Numbered from the stretch's first letter, positions 17,152 through 26,739 are shown. The stretch is 64,000 bases of DNA from Streptomyces bluensis (GCF_014650715.1 NZ_BMVM01000007.1:62001-126000); one strand, 5' to 3'. Made by a program: numbers and translations. Notes: generated from the letters alone by a model not told the origin.

Positions 17152-17430
17152 TCACCGGGAGGCTTCGCGGTGCGTCAGGACCAGCAGAGCCCTCACCAGG
17201 GCGGTCCCCCATTTCCGGTCGGTGCGTACCTTGCCGAGGACGCGCCAGTTCTTCAGGGGGGCGAAGCCGTCCTCGACCGGCGCTCGTACCGCGGCAGGGG
17301 CCTTGTTGGACAGCTTCTGCCCTCGCGTCAGCGGCCGGTTCCGGGCGGCCTTGCAGCCGATGATCACCGCCGGATCGGTGTCGGGACCACTGTCGTCGAG
17401 CCCGACGAATCCCAGGTCAGCAATGGCTCC
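17152..17430 (-). pseudogene. IS5-type transposase C-terminal fragment
   Basis: The frame encodes ADLGFVGLDDSGPDTDPAVI, KAARNRPLTRGQKLSNKA, then APVEDGFAPLKNWRVLGKVR and RALLVLT, the C-terminal DDE-region pattern of IS5-family transposases (usually RAPVEHGFAHLKNWRVLTKLRT, from memory; catalytic Glu in PVEDGF). Upstream residues in the same frame do not match, so only the tail survives. It is one of at least three IS5-like fragments in the island. Confidence 0.65.
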
Positions 17431-17917
17431 GAGGCCGACCGCGCGCAGCCTGGCGGTGAGCCGCTCCAAAGGATCAGCCTCAGAGTGCCCCATCCACACT
17501 CGCTCAGCACGTAACACCGCGGCCATACAACGAAGGAGGGCATCTGTATTGCGCGGTGGCCAGGATCTCGGCGGCCGAACCACGATTTCAGCCGCCGCCG
17601 ACACAGTGTCCTCGTCGAGGAAGGCGCCCAGCCGCATCAGTGAGGCGGCCGGGCAGGCATGAGCCGTGCAGCGAGATCCTGGCCGGCCAGTCGCCGTCGG
17701 CCCGGCCGACCAGAGCCGACTCCGCAGAGCATCGCTTCACGCAACCGAGGCTCGGCACCAATCGAGAGCGGCTGGTACGCGTCCTGAGCCATGACCGGGG
17801 CGCCTCCGCCGGGGCATTCACCGGATGTGTATCTGTGGATGGTGTACTCCTGCCTTGCCCTCATCAGGGTCATACCAAGGGGCCCCGCAGGGATTCGCAG
17901 GGCGGTGGGGAGGCGAC
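17431..17917. other. Gap with unassigned decayed sequence
   Basis: Short minus-strand frames (for example AYQPLSIGAEPRLREAMLCG near 17650-17800) look protein-like but are broken and unrecognised. No supported gene precedes the AraC start at 17918. Confidence 0.35.
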
Positions 17918-18937
17918 ATGCTGATGGAAAAGGTATTCCGCAGTGAGGACTTGTCCCCGGCGGACCGGTTCGACTGCTGGCGCGAACTGGTCGGTCAGAC
18001 GCATGCTCCACTGGAGCTTCGCAGTGATTATCGGGCGGATTTTCGGGCCTCTCAGCGCGTGCTGGACCTCGGTGCCGTATCGGTGTGGCCGACAACCTTC
18101 CAGCCGGTGTGCTTTCGGCGGACGCCGAGACTGATCCGGCAGTCCGATCCCGAAGGGCTGCACATCTCACTGCCTTTGAGCGGGGCGCTGCGCGCTGTCC
18201 GGGGTGAGGAGGAGGCCGTGTACGGTCCGGACAGTCTGTGCGTCATCGACACCTCGCGGCCCGTTGACGTCTATGGGGGTGACGACGCCAGTCTGCACAC
18301 GGGAGTTGGGCTGGAGGTCCCCAAAGCGCTGCTGCCAGTGCCCCGGAACCAGGTAGACCAGGCGGCCCGGCTGCGGCTGTCAGCGCAGGACGGGTTCGGC
18401 TCCCTGCTGGCACAACTGCTCACCCAGTTGGCGAGAGACACGGATTCGTACCAACCGGCCGATGGGCCCCGGCTCGGGACTGTCGTGGTCGACCTGTTGT
18501 CCGCACTGATCGCCCATGCCCTGGACTCGGACAACTCTCTCCCACCCGAAACCCACCGGCAGACCCTCTTCCTACGCGTCCGTGCCTTCGTCCAGGGGCA
18601 CCTGCATGATCCGCAACTGACGCCGCCCGCCATCGCCGCCGTACACCACATCTCCACCAGCTACCTGCACCGCCTCTTCCAGGAGCACGGACTCACAGTC
18701 TCCGGCTGGATCCGACGTCAGCGTCTCGAACATGCCCGCCGCGACCTGGTCGACCCCACGCTGCGAGGCACCGCCATCCACGTGATCGCCTCCCGCTGGG
18801 GTTTCCCCCGAGCTGCCGACTTCAGCCGCGCGTTCCGTAACGCGTACGGCATACCTCCGAAGGACTACCGGCGCCACGGCTCCGCCTCGGCCGGAAGTTC
18901 CGGGCACAGCCTTCCGGTAGGTGGAACCCGGGCGTAG
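17918..18937 (+). CDS. AraC-family transcriptional regulator
   Basis: A 339-residue regulator with an N-terminal AraC-binding-like domain (about 10-180, starting FRSEDLSPADRFDCWRELVG) and a C-terminal double-HTH domain (about 225-320: HHISTSYLHRLFQEHGLTVS and VIASRWGFPRAADFSRAFRN, ending YGIPPKDYRRH). ATG 17918 follows GGGGAGG at ideal spacing. It is read toward the large secreted protein gene 109 bases downstream and could control it; otherwise its target is unknown. Confidence 0.85.
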   Translation: MLMEKVFRSEDLSPADRFDCWRELVGQTHAPLELRSDYRADFRASQRVLDLGAVSVWPTTFQPVCFRRTPRLIRQSDPEGLHISLPLSGALRAVRGEEEAVYGPDSLCVIDTSRPVDVYGGDDASLHTGVGLEVPKALLPVPRNQVDQAARLRLSAQDGFGSLLAQLLTQLARDTDSYQPADGPRLGTVVVDLLSALIAHALDSDNSLPPETHRQTLFLRVRAFVQGHLHDPQLTPPAIAAVHHISTSYLHRLFQEHGLTVSGWIRRQRLEHARRDLVDPTLRGTAIHVIASRWGFPRAADFSRAFRNAYGIPPKDYRRHGSASAGSSGHSLPVGGTRA

Positions 18938-19046
18938 AGGCACAGCCAACTCACTTGTGCGCTCTGTGCTAACGACTCGTCAGTCACTGCCAGGGAGTCT
19001 TTAATGCACCTGCCGCTCAGAGCACAGAAGATGAGAGGGGCGATTC

Positions 19047-22000
19047 GTGGGAAGAACTCCCAGGGAGAGACATATACGTGCCGGCTTATTCCTGGCGACT
19101 GTGCTGGCGCTGTGTATGGCTTCGGTCAGCGTTTCGTTCGCGACCGGAGCGACGCACGACCCGGTACCGGTCGCCGACACCAGCAGGCAGCCGGAGCCGT
19201 CCGGGCCCAACCGGACAGTCGTCCCGGTCGCTGACCGGGACGAGGTGCTGGGTGCGGACTGGAAGGAGTCCGCGGACCGGGCGTGGACCACAAGCAGTGA
19301 CGCCGAGGGCTTCCATCTTTTGGTGGCCGATGCCAGGAAGGGGTATGCGTGGCGCACCGCAGCCACGCTGAACGAGCCCGGCTTCGAGGCCGACATGTGG
19401 ATCGGCAACGCGTGCGTGACGGGCTCCGGCAAGCGGGCCGTGGTGGCGTACGCCCCGCGCACGTTCACCAACAAGGCGCAGCTGATGAACCGCGGGGCAT
19501 TCACCGCCGTGGTCGACCTGACCTCGGGCGCGGTGACGAAGCTGACGGTCCAGGCGTCGCTGGCGTACTTCAGCCCGGGCTGTGGGACGGGCGAGACGGC
19601 CGTTGTGTCGCGGTTCTCCGACGAGGACGTCAACACCACGCAGCTGGTGACGATCGACGCCGCCCAGGGCACCACGGGCACACCCTTGAAGGTGGACGGC
19701 CAGGTCACGTCCGCCGTGCCGGGCGCCCACGGGCACATCCTGGCGGCGGACTCCGCGCGCATCGTCCGGATCGACGCGAAGACGGGACACCGCGTCCCGG
19801 TGGCGCGCACCGAACAGATCCCGTTCCTCCTGCGGCCGGACGCGGACGGCGGGCTCGTCTTCATGGACCGACCCGTGGCCAGGAGCCGTTCGGTCCAGGC
19901 CCAGGGGGCGGTCAAACGCGTGGGCGCCGCAGACATCGAGGCGGGACAGCCGGGCAACGCCACGACAGCCCGGCTGGCCACGGGCGACCTGACCGGGATG
20001 GACCTGTCGGCCAGCGCGAGCGGGACCGTCTTCATCACCGGAGAGGCCACTGTGGCCGAGAACCTGCCCAAGACAGTGAAGTACCCGAAGGTACCAAAGG
20101 ACTTCCGGGCTTCCACGCGCGCAGAGGCTCTGTCCGGCGCGGTGTGGGCAGACGGCAAGGACGCCCGTGCCGCTCAGGGCGGCGATGTGCTGGTGCGCGC
20201 GGCCCGTGTGAGTCTGACATCGGTCGGCACCGGGAAGAACGCACGGTTCGAGGTCATGCCCGTGGCAAGCGGGACCCACAGCGGGGAAGGACGCGAACTG
20301 TCCCCCGCGCTGGCCGGCCCGGGCGGCACGAAGGCACCCGGTTCCGGGCTGCTGGCGGGCGGCTCCCGCACCGAGATCGTCGAATCGGAACGGACCTGCT
20401 CGGTACCGCGCAATGACTACCGGAAGCAGGCATATCAGCCCACGCCCCGTCAGATCGAATGGGCTGTCGACCAGGCCATCTCGAACAACCTGGACAAATG
20501 GATCTCGCGGCCGGCCAACTGGAAGAACCTCGGCATGTCCGCGTACAAGCCGCAGACACTGTTCCCGCGCAAGTCGCTTCGAGGCGGTGGCCAGATCCCG
20601 GCCCAGGTGATGCTCGGCATCACGGCGCAGGAGTCCAACATGTGGCAGGCGGCGCGGTTCGCGCTGCCCGGCGTCACGGCCAACCCACTGATCGGCAACT
20701 ACTACGGGACGCAGTACGACCCGGACGGCAAACAGACCGACCCGTTCGGGATCTTCTGGCCGGAAGCCGACTGCGGCTACGGCATCACCCAGGTCACCGA
20801 CGGCATGCGCATGCCGGGCAAGGAGAAGCCGGACGAGACATCACTGACCAGCACGCAGCAGCAGGCCGTGGCACTGGACTACACGGCGAACATCGCGGCC
20901 GGCGTCAACATCCTGATCGACAAGTGGAACCTGACCCGCGACGGCGGAATGGTCGTCAACGACGGTAACCCCAAGTGGCTGGAGAACTGGTTCTTCGCCC
21001 TCTGGGCCTACAACTCGGGGTACTACCCGGAGTCGGACGCGGACAAGAACAAGGGCAAGTGGGGACTGGGCTTCACCAACAACCCGGCCAATCCGCTGTG
21101 GAAGTACAACCGCACCCCGTTCCTGGAGCGGAAGGACGGAGCGGACGACTACTCGCAGGCCGCGCACCCGCAGGACTGGCCCTACCAGGAGAAGGTGCTG
21201 GGCTGGGCGGCTCGCCCGCTTGAGGCGTTCGAGGCGCCGGGCGAATCGGTCTCCGGCTACCGCGCGGCGTGGTGGAACACACCGGACTACCGGACCAAGG
21301 TCAAGCCCAGCGAGGGCATCTTCTGCACGGCCGACAACGAGTGCGACTCGACCAGGATGGGCGACAACGACTCCAACGACCCCGGCAAGGGCGCCTGCAC
21401 CCGCGAAGACCTGTACTGCTGGTGGCACAAGTCCGTCACCTGGAAGAACTGCGGCAACGCGGAGTGCGGCAACGCAATCCACCGCTTCAACGCAAACGAC
21501 TACCCGGAACAGGCCGACGGCACCTCCTACCCGCCCGACTGCAGCTGGGACATGCCCGACACGCTCATCGTGGACGACGTCCCGGACGGCGCCCCGAACC
21601 CACGCTGCGGCAGTTCCAGTTCCCAAGGCACCTTCTCGCTGGACTTCGGCGACGGCGTCAAGATAGGTCCCGCGCCCGACGACAACTACGTCTGGCCCGC
21701 GAAAGTAGACACCCACCAGCTCGGGGCCGGCTACGGCGGGCACTTCTACTTCTCCCACACCCGCAAGGACACCGTCCCCGGCGGGTGGGACGAGAACGAC
21801 AAGATGCAGATGACCGGAACCTGGAAACTGAACCAGCCGCTCGACGGATGGGCACGGGTCCTGGTGCACATGCCCGACCACGGCGCCCACACCCGCCAGG
21901 CCGCGTACTCGATCAGCACCGGCACGGAGGTCAAGCGGCGGGTGGCCCAGCAGCGCACCAGGAAGAACCAATGGGTCAGCCTCGGCGTGATGAAGTTCTC

Positions 22001-23042
22001 CGGGACTCCGAAGGTGACCCTGTCCACCGACACCCAGGACGGGGACGGCACCGAGGACATCGCGTGGGACGCGGTCGCCTTCCAGAAGCTGCCCGGCAAG
22101 CCGGAAAGCTTCATCGTGGCGATGGGCGACTCGTACTCCTCCGGAGAGGGCGCCTCGGCCCAGTTCGGTACCGACTACTACCCGGAGACCGACTACGGCG
22201 GCGACCAGGGACGGCTGCGCAACGCCTGCCACCGCTCCCCGTACGCATGGTCGCGCCAGGCGAAGCTGGCTGATTCCAGTCTGTCCATCGGGGACCGGGC
22301 GAACCAGTTGGACCCGTCCATGGACTACCACCTGATCGCCTGCTCCAGCGCCACGACGGACAACGTCAAGATGGGCGGCGCGCCCAAGTACGGCGAGCCG
22401 TCCCAGATCGACAAGGGGTACCTGGACGAGAACACCACCCTGGTCACCCTGTCGATCGGCGGCAACGACGCGCGGTTCAGCGACGTCATCAAGAAATGCA
22501 TCTTGGGCCTATCCGAGTGCATGTTCGAGACATTGGGCGGGGACAGCGAGCCGCTCATGGACGCTGAGCCCAAGCGCATCGAGAACAGCGTCAAGGCCTC
22601 GATCGTGGAGACGCTGGACGAGATCCACGCGATGGCCCCGAACGCCAAGGTGGTCCTGATGGGCTATCCACCGCTCATCTCGGACGGCGGTTCCTGCCTG
22701 AGGAAGTACCTCATCAGCGGGGAGGAGTCGGCGTGGCTCAACGACATGGGCGAGACCATGCTCCAGTCCATGAACGACGCCGTGATCCAGGCCAACGACG
22801 CCGAGGAAGCGCCGTACGTCACGTTCTCCGACCCGGAGCAGAACTTCCAGGGCACGGCGATCTGCGGCAGCCCGGAGACCATCCACGGCATCGTCATGGA
22901 CCTGACCCCGGGCGACGACCCGTTGATCGACTGGGGTTCCTGGGAACTGGGCCCGTCCGCCCAGTCCTTCCACCCGAAGATCGAGGGCGCGCGACTGTAC
23001 GCCGACACCTTCGAAGACACGCTCCGAGCAATGGGCCTCTGA
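19047..23042 (+). CDS. Secreted lysozyme-like/golvesin/SGNH three-domain protein
   Basis: A 1331-residue exported protein. A signal peptide (about 1-33) is followed by a beta-rich N-terminal region (40-400) and a transglycosylase/lysozyme-like region around 515-640 (GITAQESNMWQAA with a likely catalytic Glu near 530, and YGITQVTDGM). Next comes a Cys-rich segment (about 755-860) and a golvesin-like carbohydrate-binding domain (about 870-1015, ending DIAWDAVAF). Last is an SGNH/GDSL hydrolase (1025-1331: GDSYSSGEG near 1027, GGNDARF near 1139, His in SFHPKIEG near 1308). GTG 19047 follows GAGAGGGG. It probably cuts cell-wall glycan and an ester on it outside the cell. Two small secreted proteins follow directly. 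Confidence 0.75.
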   Translation: MGRTPRERHIRAGLFLATVLALCMASVSVSFATGATHDPVPVADTSRQPEPSGPNRTVVPVADRDEVLGADWKESADRAWTTSSDAEGFHLLVADARKGYAWRTAATLNEPGFEADMWIGNACVTGSGKRAVVAYAPRTFTNKAQLMNRGAFTAVVDLTSGAVTKLTVQASLAYFSPGCGTGETAVVSRFSDEDVNTTQLVTIDAAQGTTGTPLKVDGQVTSAVPGAHGHILAADSARIVRIDAKTGHRVPVARTEQIPFLLRPDADGGLVFMDRPVARSRSVQAQGAVKRVGAADIEAGQPGNATTARLATGDLTGMDLSASASGTVFITGEATVAENLPKTVKYPKVPKDFRASTRAEALSGAVWADGKDARAAQGGDVLVRAARVSLTSVGTGKNARFEVMPVASGTHSGEGRELSPALAGPGGTKAPGSGLLAGGSRTEIVESERTCSVPRNDYRKQAYQPTPRQIEWAVDQAISNNLDKWISRPANWKNLGMSAYKPQTLFPRKSLRGGGQIPAQVMLGITAQESNMWQAARFALPGVTANPLIGNYYGTQYDPDGKQTDPFGIFWPEADCGYGITQVTDGMRMPGKEKPDETSLTSTQQQAVALDYTANIAAGVNILIDKWNLTRDGGMVVNDGNPKWLENWFFALWAYNSGYYPESDADKNKGKWGLGFTNNPANPLWKYNRTPFLERKDGADDYSQAAHPQDWPYQEKVLGWAARPLEAFEAPGESVSGYRAAWWNTPDYRTKVKPSEGIFCTADNECDSTRMGDNDSNDPGKGACTREDLYCWWHKSVTWKNCGNAECGNAIHRFNANDYPEQADGTSYPPDCSWDMPDTLIVDDVPDGAPNPRCGSSSSQGTFSLDFGDGVKIGPAPDDNYVWPAKVDTHQLGAGYGGHFYFSHTRKDTVPGGWDENDKMQMTGTWKLNQPLDGWARVLVHMPDHGAHTRQAAYSISTGTEVKRRVAQQRTRKNQWVSLGVMKFSGTPKVTLSTDTQDGDGTEDIAWDAVAFQKLPGKPESFIVAMGDSYSSGEGASAQFGTDYYPETDYGGDQGRLRNACHRSPYAWSRQAKLADSSLSIGDRANQLDPSMDYHLIACSSATTDNVKMGGAPKYGEPSQIDKGYLDENTTLVTLSIGGNDARFSDVIKKCILGLSECMFETLGGDSEPLMDAEPKRIENSVKASIVETLDEIHAMAPNAKVVLMGYPPLISDGGSCLRKYLISGEESAWLNDMGETMLQSMNDAVIQANDAEEAPYVTFSDPEQNFQGTAICGSPETIHGIVMDLTPGDDPLIDWGSWELGPSAQSFHPKIEGARLYADTFEDTLRAMGL

Positions 23043-23059
23043 CCCAAAGAAGGGACAAC

Positions 23060-23467
23060 ATGACGAGAAACCGCTGGAAGGCCTTCGGCACCGCGCTGTT
23101 CAGCGCCGTCCTGGTGGCCGCACTGTCCGGCTCTGCCTCTGCGGACCCTGGCGACGACATCCTGACCAGGGAAAACTACTTCGGCGAGAGCGAGTTCCAG
23201 GGGGACGGCGAGCATCTCGGCTGCCTGGACTTCGCAGCCGACGGCTGGGGCACCAGGGCGGCCATCGAGGAGTGGCACACGGGCACCAACTCCTGGCAGG
23301 AGACCACGCTGCGTTGCTTCGACGACACCAGCCAGCCGAGCGACAGCAGCGACTGGACCTGGGTCAACGGATCCATCAAGGACGGGACGATCGTACGGAT
23401 CCACCAGTGGTCGTCCAAGGGCAGTTCCATAACTGCCAGTGTGTACAGCGAGTCCGGCGTGGCCTGA
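23060..23467 (+). CDS. Small secreted protein
   Basis: A 135-residue protein with a clear Sec signal peptide (KAFGTALFSAVLVAALSGSASA) and a mature domain of about 105 residues with two Cys and many Trp (WTWVNGSIKDGTIVRIHQW). ATG 23060 follows AAGAAGGGA, 17 bases after the large secreted protein's stop, so the two are co-transcribed and probably work together outside the cell. No family recognised. It could bind or inhibit the large enzyme or be a separate effector. Confidence 0.7.
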   Translation: MTRNRWKAFGTALFSAVLVAALSGSASADPGDDILTRENYFGESEFQGDGEHLGCLDFAADGWGTRAAIEEWHTGTNSWQETTLRCFDDTSQPSDSSDWTWVNGSIKDGTIVRIHQWSSKGSSITASVYSESGVA

Positions 23468-23538
23468 TACGGATCACGTAGGAGTGGCCCCGCATGCCGG
23501 ACAAGCAGCGGTAAATTCGTTCAGGAGAGGGGAAAGCG

Positions 23539-23844
23539 TTGGACGGAAAGCTGGCAATTCAAAGAGCAGTGGCGTCTGCCGGAGTTCTCATCGCAGTATC
23601 GGCGGTGTCCATCACTGTGGCTTCACCCGCATCGGCTGTGACAGCTGACTGTGTGAGATACCTTCAGGGTAAGAGCTACGCACCCACCACAGCGAGAATA
23701 AATGCATGCTACGTCGCCGGGCACTATTCTGGCTGGACGGACAAGGCGTACAAGTATCAGATTTGTGTCACTGAATTGATACGCTCCGACGTCAGATCCG
23801 CCCATGCCGGCGAGGCGTGCGATTATGCGCAGGACAGCGCTTGA
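23539..23844 (+). CDS. Small secreted Cys-containing protein
   Basis: A 101-residue protein with a signal peptide (AVASAGVLIAVSAVSITVAS, cleavage likely after SASA) and a mature part of about 68 residues with four Cys (two likely disulfides). It starts at TTG 23539 behind AGGAGAGGGG. Codon use is noticeably more AT-rich (ATA, AGA, AAT) than neighbours, a sign of transfer. It follows the previous small secreted protein by 71 bases. Function unknown. Confidence 0.65.
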   Translation: MDGKLAIQRAVASAGVLIAVSAVSITVASPASAVTADCVRYLQGKSYAPTTARINACYVAGHYSGWTDKAYKYQICVTELIRSDVRSAHAGEACDYAQDSA

Positions 23845-23951
23845 GCCTCGGTAGGCTCTGGTGGTCGCTGACCGAGCGGTGTGAGCTGCACTGAAATTGA
23901 CGGTGCTCCTTGACGCCAGGGTCCCGATCCTGGGGAAGGGCACCGTAGACC

Positions 23952-23995
23952 GAGGCGTGGCCCGTCACTTTCTCCGTGGTGACGGGCCACGCCTC
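23952..23995 (+). terminator. 17-bp perfect hairpin terminator
   Basis: GAGGCGTGGCCCGTCAC (23952-23968) pairs perfectly with 23979-23995 around a 10-base loop, 107 bases after the last small secreted gene. It is a strong terminator for the 19047-23844 transcript. Confidence 0.75.
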
Positions 23996-24164
23996 TGGTG
24001 GTGCCGCCCCAGGCGGAGGCCCGGGTGCGCACGGTCGGGTTGGCAATCGGACGGGCGGCCGTTCCGGACATACCGAGTGTGCGGTGCGTCGGCCGTGCAC
24101 CGGGTGGGCTACGGCCTGAGGCGTTCGCGGATCCGAAAACGGGGTTCGGGGTGATCGGGCGCAT

Positions 24165-24201
24165 GACGATGGCCCGGGACTGAGGGACCCGGGCCATCGT
24201 C
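24165..24201. terminator. 14-bp perfect hairpin terminator
   Basis: GACGATGGCCCGGG (24165-24178) pairs with 24188-24201 around 9 bases. It lies 40 bases beyond the stop of the minus-strand gene at 24242 and is likely its terminator, or bidirectional. Confidence 0.65.
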
Positions 24202-24241
24202 TGGTTGCAGCGGAGGAGAACAGTCGCAGTCGCAGTCGCCG

Positions 24242-24457
24242 TCAAGCCGTGATCGGTATGACGTTGCAGGTCTCGTGGACTAGGGGTTCCTCGACAATTT
24301 CGGTGTCGTACAGGCAGACCGTCAGTTCACCAAACCCTCTGGCGGCCTTGGTGCGCACGTCATAAACGGCGTGTGATTCGGCTACGGCCGCATGGCCAGT
24401 GCCCGCCAGAGTTACCACGGTTGCCAAGGAACCTATCCGTGCGATAGTTCGCCTCAA
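24242..24457 (-). CDS. Small secreted protein (convergent)
   Basis: A 71-residue protein with a signal peptide (ARIGSLATVVTLAGTGHAAV, cut near AVAES) and a mature domain of about 44 residues with two Cys. It starts at TTG 24457 with AAGGGG upstream. It is convergent to the secreted-protein operon and separated from it by two hairpins. Function unknown; a third small exported protein in this stretch. Confidence 0.6.
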   Translation of the reverse strand: MRRTIARIGSLATVVTLAGTGHAAVAESHAVYDVRTKAARGFGELTVCLYDTEIVEEPLVHETCNVIPITA

Positions 24458-24586
24458 CGAATTACCCCTTCGTTTACTTACCCAGGCCGGTCCTATAGTG
24501 GACCGGTGTAGCGGGCGCGTTTTAAGGGATGCCCCGTTAATGATCTTTGATGGGCCATGTCTGCGCGGATTGCTCGTCGGGAACGT

Positions 24587-24925
24587 CTATCTGGCGAAGG
24601 TGAGGTTGTGTAGGCGGGCGATGCCGAGCATGGCGTGGTGGATGCCTTCGCCTTTGAGGCGGCAGTCGCGCAGGATCTTCCAGGTCTTCATGCGGGCGAA
24701 GGTGTGCTCGATGCGGGCGCGAACCTGTTTGTGGTACCGGTTGTGTTCTTCTTTCCAGGCCGGGAGTTCAGCTTGCCCGGCCGCTCGCCGGTGGGGGATC
24801 ACCAGTCCGGTGCCCTGGTAGCCGCCATCGGCGAGCGTCGTGGTGGTGCCCACGGCGGCCTTGGCGCCGGATTCCTCCCAGCCGCGGGAGTCATGGCGAT
24901 TGACGGGCAGCGGTCGGCCGACCAC
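24587..24925 (-). pseudogene. IS5-family transposase C-terminal fragment
   Basis: The frame encodes VGRPLPVNRHDSRGW, LADGGYQGTGLVIPHRR, ELPAWKEEHNRYHKQVRARI and EHTFARMKTWKILRDCR, the C-terminal half of an IS5/IS112-type transposase with the DDE Asp (ADGGYQG) and Glu (RIEHTFARMK). The N-terminal half is missing. A plus-strand piece just beyond (24926-25075, QYVVTTKQRGLNPVN) resembles the tail of an IS66-type transposase, so several insertion sequences have nested here. Confidence 0.65.
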
Positions 24926-25124
24926 GCTGGCGCATCGTCAAGTTTGTGCGCCAGTACGTTGTCACGACGAAGCAGCGCGGGCTCAACCCAGTGAATGGAG
25001 CTATCCAGGACGGCTCGGATGCCGTGATCACAACTGCCACAGCGCATCATCATCGCAGGGCGAGATCGCTTCGCCCTTGAACACGATGGGCGCCCGCGAC
25101 TGCGCGCTCCACCGCAATGCCGGC

Positions 25125-25913
25125 TCAAGCTGCGATGTCGGCTTCGGGTTGGAGTGCAGGGCCGAGCAGCAGGCCCCCGTCCAGGACGAATTCCGAGCCC
25201 GTAGCGAAAGATGCATCCTGGGAGGTGATGAAGAGCAACAGGCGGGTGATCTCAGAGGGTTCGGCGAGGCGGGGGATGGCGAAGGGATCGGGCGAGTAGA
25301 AGTCGGCGATGGCCGGCTGGCCTGCGACGGTGGGTTCGTTGATCAGCGGTGTGGAGACGACGCCGGGGTGGATGGAGTTGACCCGGATGTTGTCCCGCCC
25401 CAGTTCCAGCGCGGCCGTCTTGGTCAGCCCGCGTACGGCCCACTTGCTGGCGGTATAGGGGGCGTAGAAGGCCGTGCCGAGGTGGGCCATGGTCGAGGCG
25501 ATGTTGACGATGGTTCCGCCACCGCCCCTGCGCATCGACGGAGCCACGGCCTTGATGCCGAGGAACTGGCCGGTGACGTTGACGCTGAAGGTGCGCTCCC
25601 AGGTGCGGAGTTCGGTGTGCTCGATAAGGGCCGCCGGGTTCTGGACGCCCGCGTTGTTCACCAGGATGGTGATCGGCCCGAAATGGCCTTCGACGTCTCG
25701 CACCACCGCCGCCCAGTCGTCCTCGCTGGCGACATCCAGGTGAACGGACAGAGCCCGATGACCGAGCTGAGCAGCGAGATCGCGGCCGGCGTCGTCGTCG
25801 CGGCCGGCAATGACGATGTTCGCCCCCTCGGCGTGGTAGCCCTGCACATGACTGCTGCCCATGCCCCCACTGCCGCCCGTGACGATGACGGTCTGGCCCT
25901 CAAAGCGCCCCAT
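25125..25913 (-). CDS. Classical SDR oxidoreductase
   Basis: A 262-residue classical SDR with VIVTGGSGGMGSSH at the N-terminus, NNAG (VNNAGVQNP), a catalytic Ser (IVNIAST), YTASK (APYTASKWAVRG) and the C-terminal NSIHPGVVSTPLI. It is probably an NAD(P)-dependent alcohol/ketone oxidoreductase (dehydrogenase). The ATG at 25913 follows AAGGA. It is divergent from a TetR gene across two matching operators, the classic layout of a substrate-induced enzyme and its repressor. It resembles the other island SDRs in length but has its own operator type. Confidence 0.83.
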   Translation of the reverse strand: MGRFEGQTVIVTGGSGGMGSSHVQGYHAEGANIVIAGRDDDAGRDLAAQLGHRALSVHLDVASEDDWAAVVRDVEGHFGPITILVNNAGVQNPAALIEHTELRTWERTFSVNVTGQFLGIKAVAPSMRRGGGGTIVNIASTMAHLGTAFYAPYTASKWAVRGLTKTAALELGRDNIRVNSIHPGVVSTPLINEPTVAGQPAIADFYSPDPFAIPRLAEPSEITRLLLFITSQDASFATGSEFVLDGGLLLGPALQPEADIAA

Positions 25914-25940
25914 GGTGCGTCCTTCCAGGCTTGCATTAAT

Positions 25941-26009
25941 GGTGAGCCGAGTGACTCACCTCCTCTCTCAAGGTAGGAGCGGGACCAGAGGCGAGTCAAG
26001 TGACTCACC
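25941..26009. promoter_or_regulatory. Paired operators between SDR and TetR
   Basis: Two related 20-bp imperfect palindromes, ending in the same GTGACTCACC half, lie at 25941-25960 and 25990-26009, centres 49 bases apart. The second contains the perfect GAGTCA-AG-TGACTC. Each sits close to one of the two divergent start codons, so one TetR could control both genes. Confidence 0.7.
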
Positions 26010-26034
26010 TCGCAGCCAGAGGCATACTGAGGGC

Positions 26035-26673
26035 ATGACGGCACAGCCTTCGGAATACCACCGGCGCGTGGCAGCGCAGAAGCGGACGTCCATCATCGAG
26101 GCAGCCACCAAGCTGTTCCTCGACTCCGGCTACGACGGCACCTCGCTGGCCCGTATCGCCGAGGCGGCCGGAGTGTCGAGGGCGACACTGTTCAAGCAGT
26201 TCACCACCAAGGCGGCCCTGTTCGAGGCGATCGTCACCGAATACTGGAAGGTCGACGAGGAGGAGGCTCCCCTCCCCGAGCCGGGGGACCTCCGCGCAGG
26301 GCTTGAGGCCATCGGACGCCGGTACGTGGCGCTTCTCACCCAGCCCGGCATGGCTGCCCTGTTCCGCATCGTCATCGCCGAGGTACCGCGCTTCCCGGAG
26401 CTCGGCGAGACCCAGTTCAAGCTCGGCAAGATGCCCTACTTCGAGTCGGTCCGCCGCTACCTGGCGGCGGAGAACGCCGCTGGTACAGCCCGGCTTGACG
26501 ATGCGGAGATGGCAGCGACCCAATTCCTCGGGATGATCTCCAACTACGTGTTCTGGCCGCGGATGCTGCTCGCTCACTGGGAGCCCGACGACTCCGCCAT
26601 CACCAACGCGGTCGACCAAGCGGTGCTGACCATGCTCGCCCGATACGGCGTGCCGGGGTCCCACGGCGCCTGA
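26035..26673 (+). CDS. TetR/AcrR family repressor
   Basis: A 212-residue TetR-type regulator. The HTH at about 15-60 reads IIEAATKLFLDSGYDGTSLA, RIAEAAGVSRATLFKQFTTK; a C-terminal domain of the AcrR type follows. ATG 26035 is chosen from the family start, with a short-spaced GAGG. It is divergent from the SDR gene at 25125 and flanked by the GTGACTCACC operators, hence likely represses both. The ligand is unknown. Confidence 0.83.
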   Translation: MTAQPSEYHRRVAAQKRTSIIEAATKLFLDSGYDGTSLARIAEAAGVSRATLFKQFTTKAALFEAIVTEYWKVDEEEAPLPEPGDLRAGLEAIGRRYVALLTQPGMAALFRIVIAEVPRFPELGETQFKLGKMPYFESVRRYLAAENAAGTARLDDAEMAATQFLGMISNYVFWPRMLLAHWEPDDSAITNAVDQAVLTMLARYGVPGSHGA

Positions 26674-26739
26674 GACACCAGGTGCCCCACCGAAGCCAAA
26701 GGCCGATTGCGGGACAGCCCTGGTTGATCACACGCAGGG

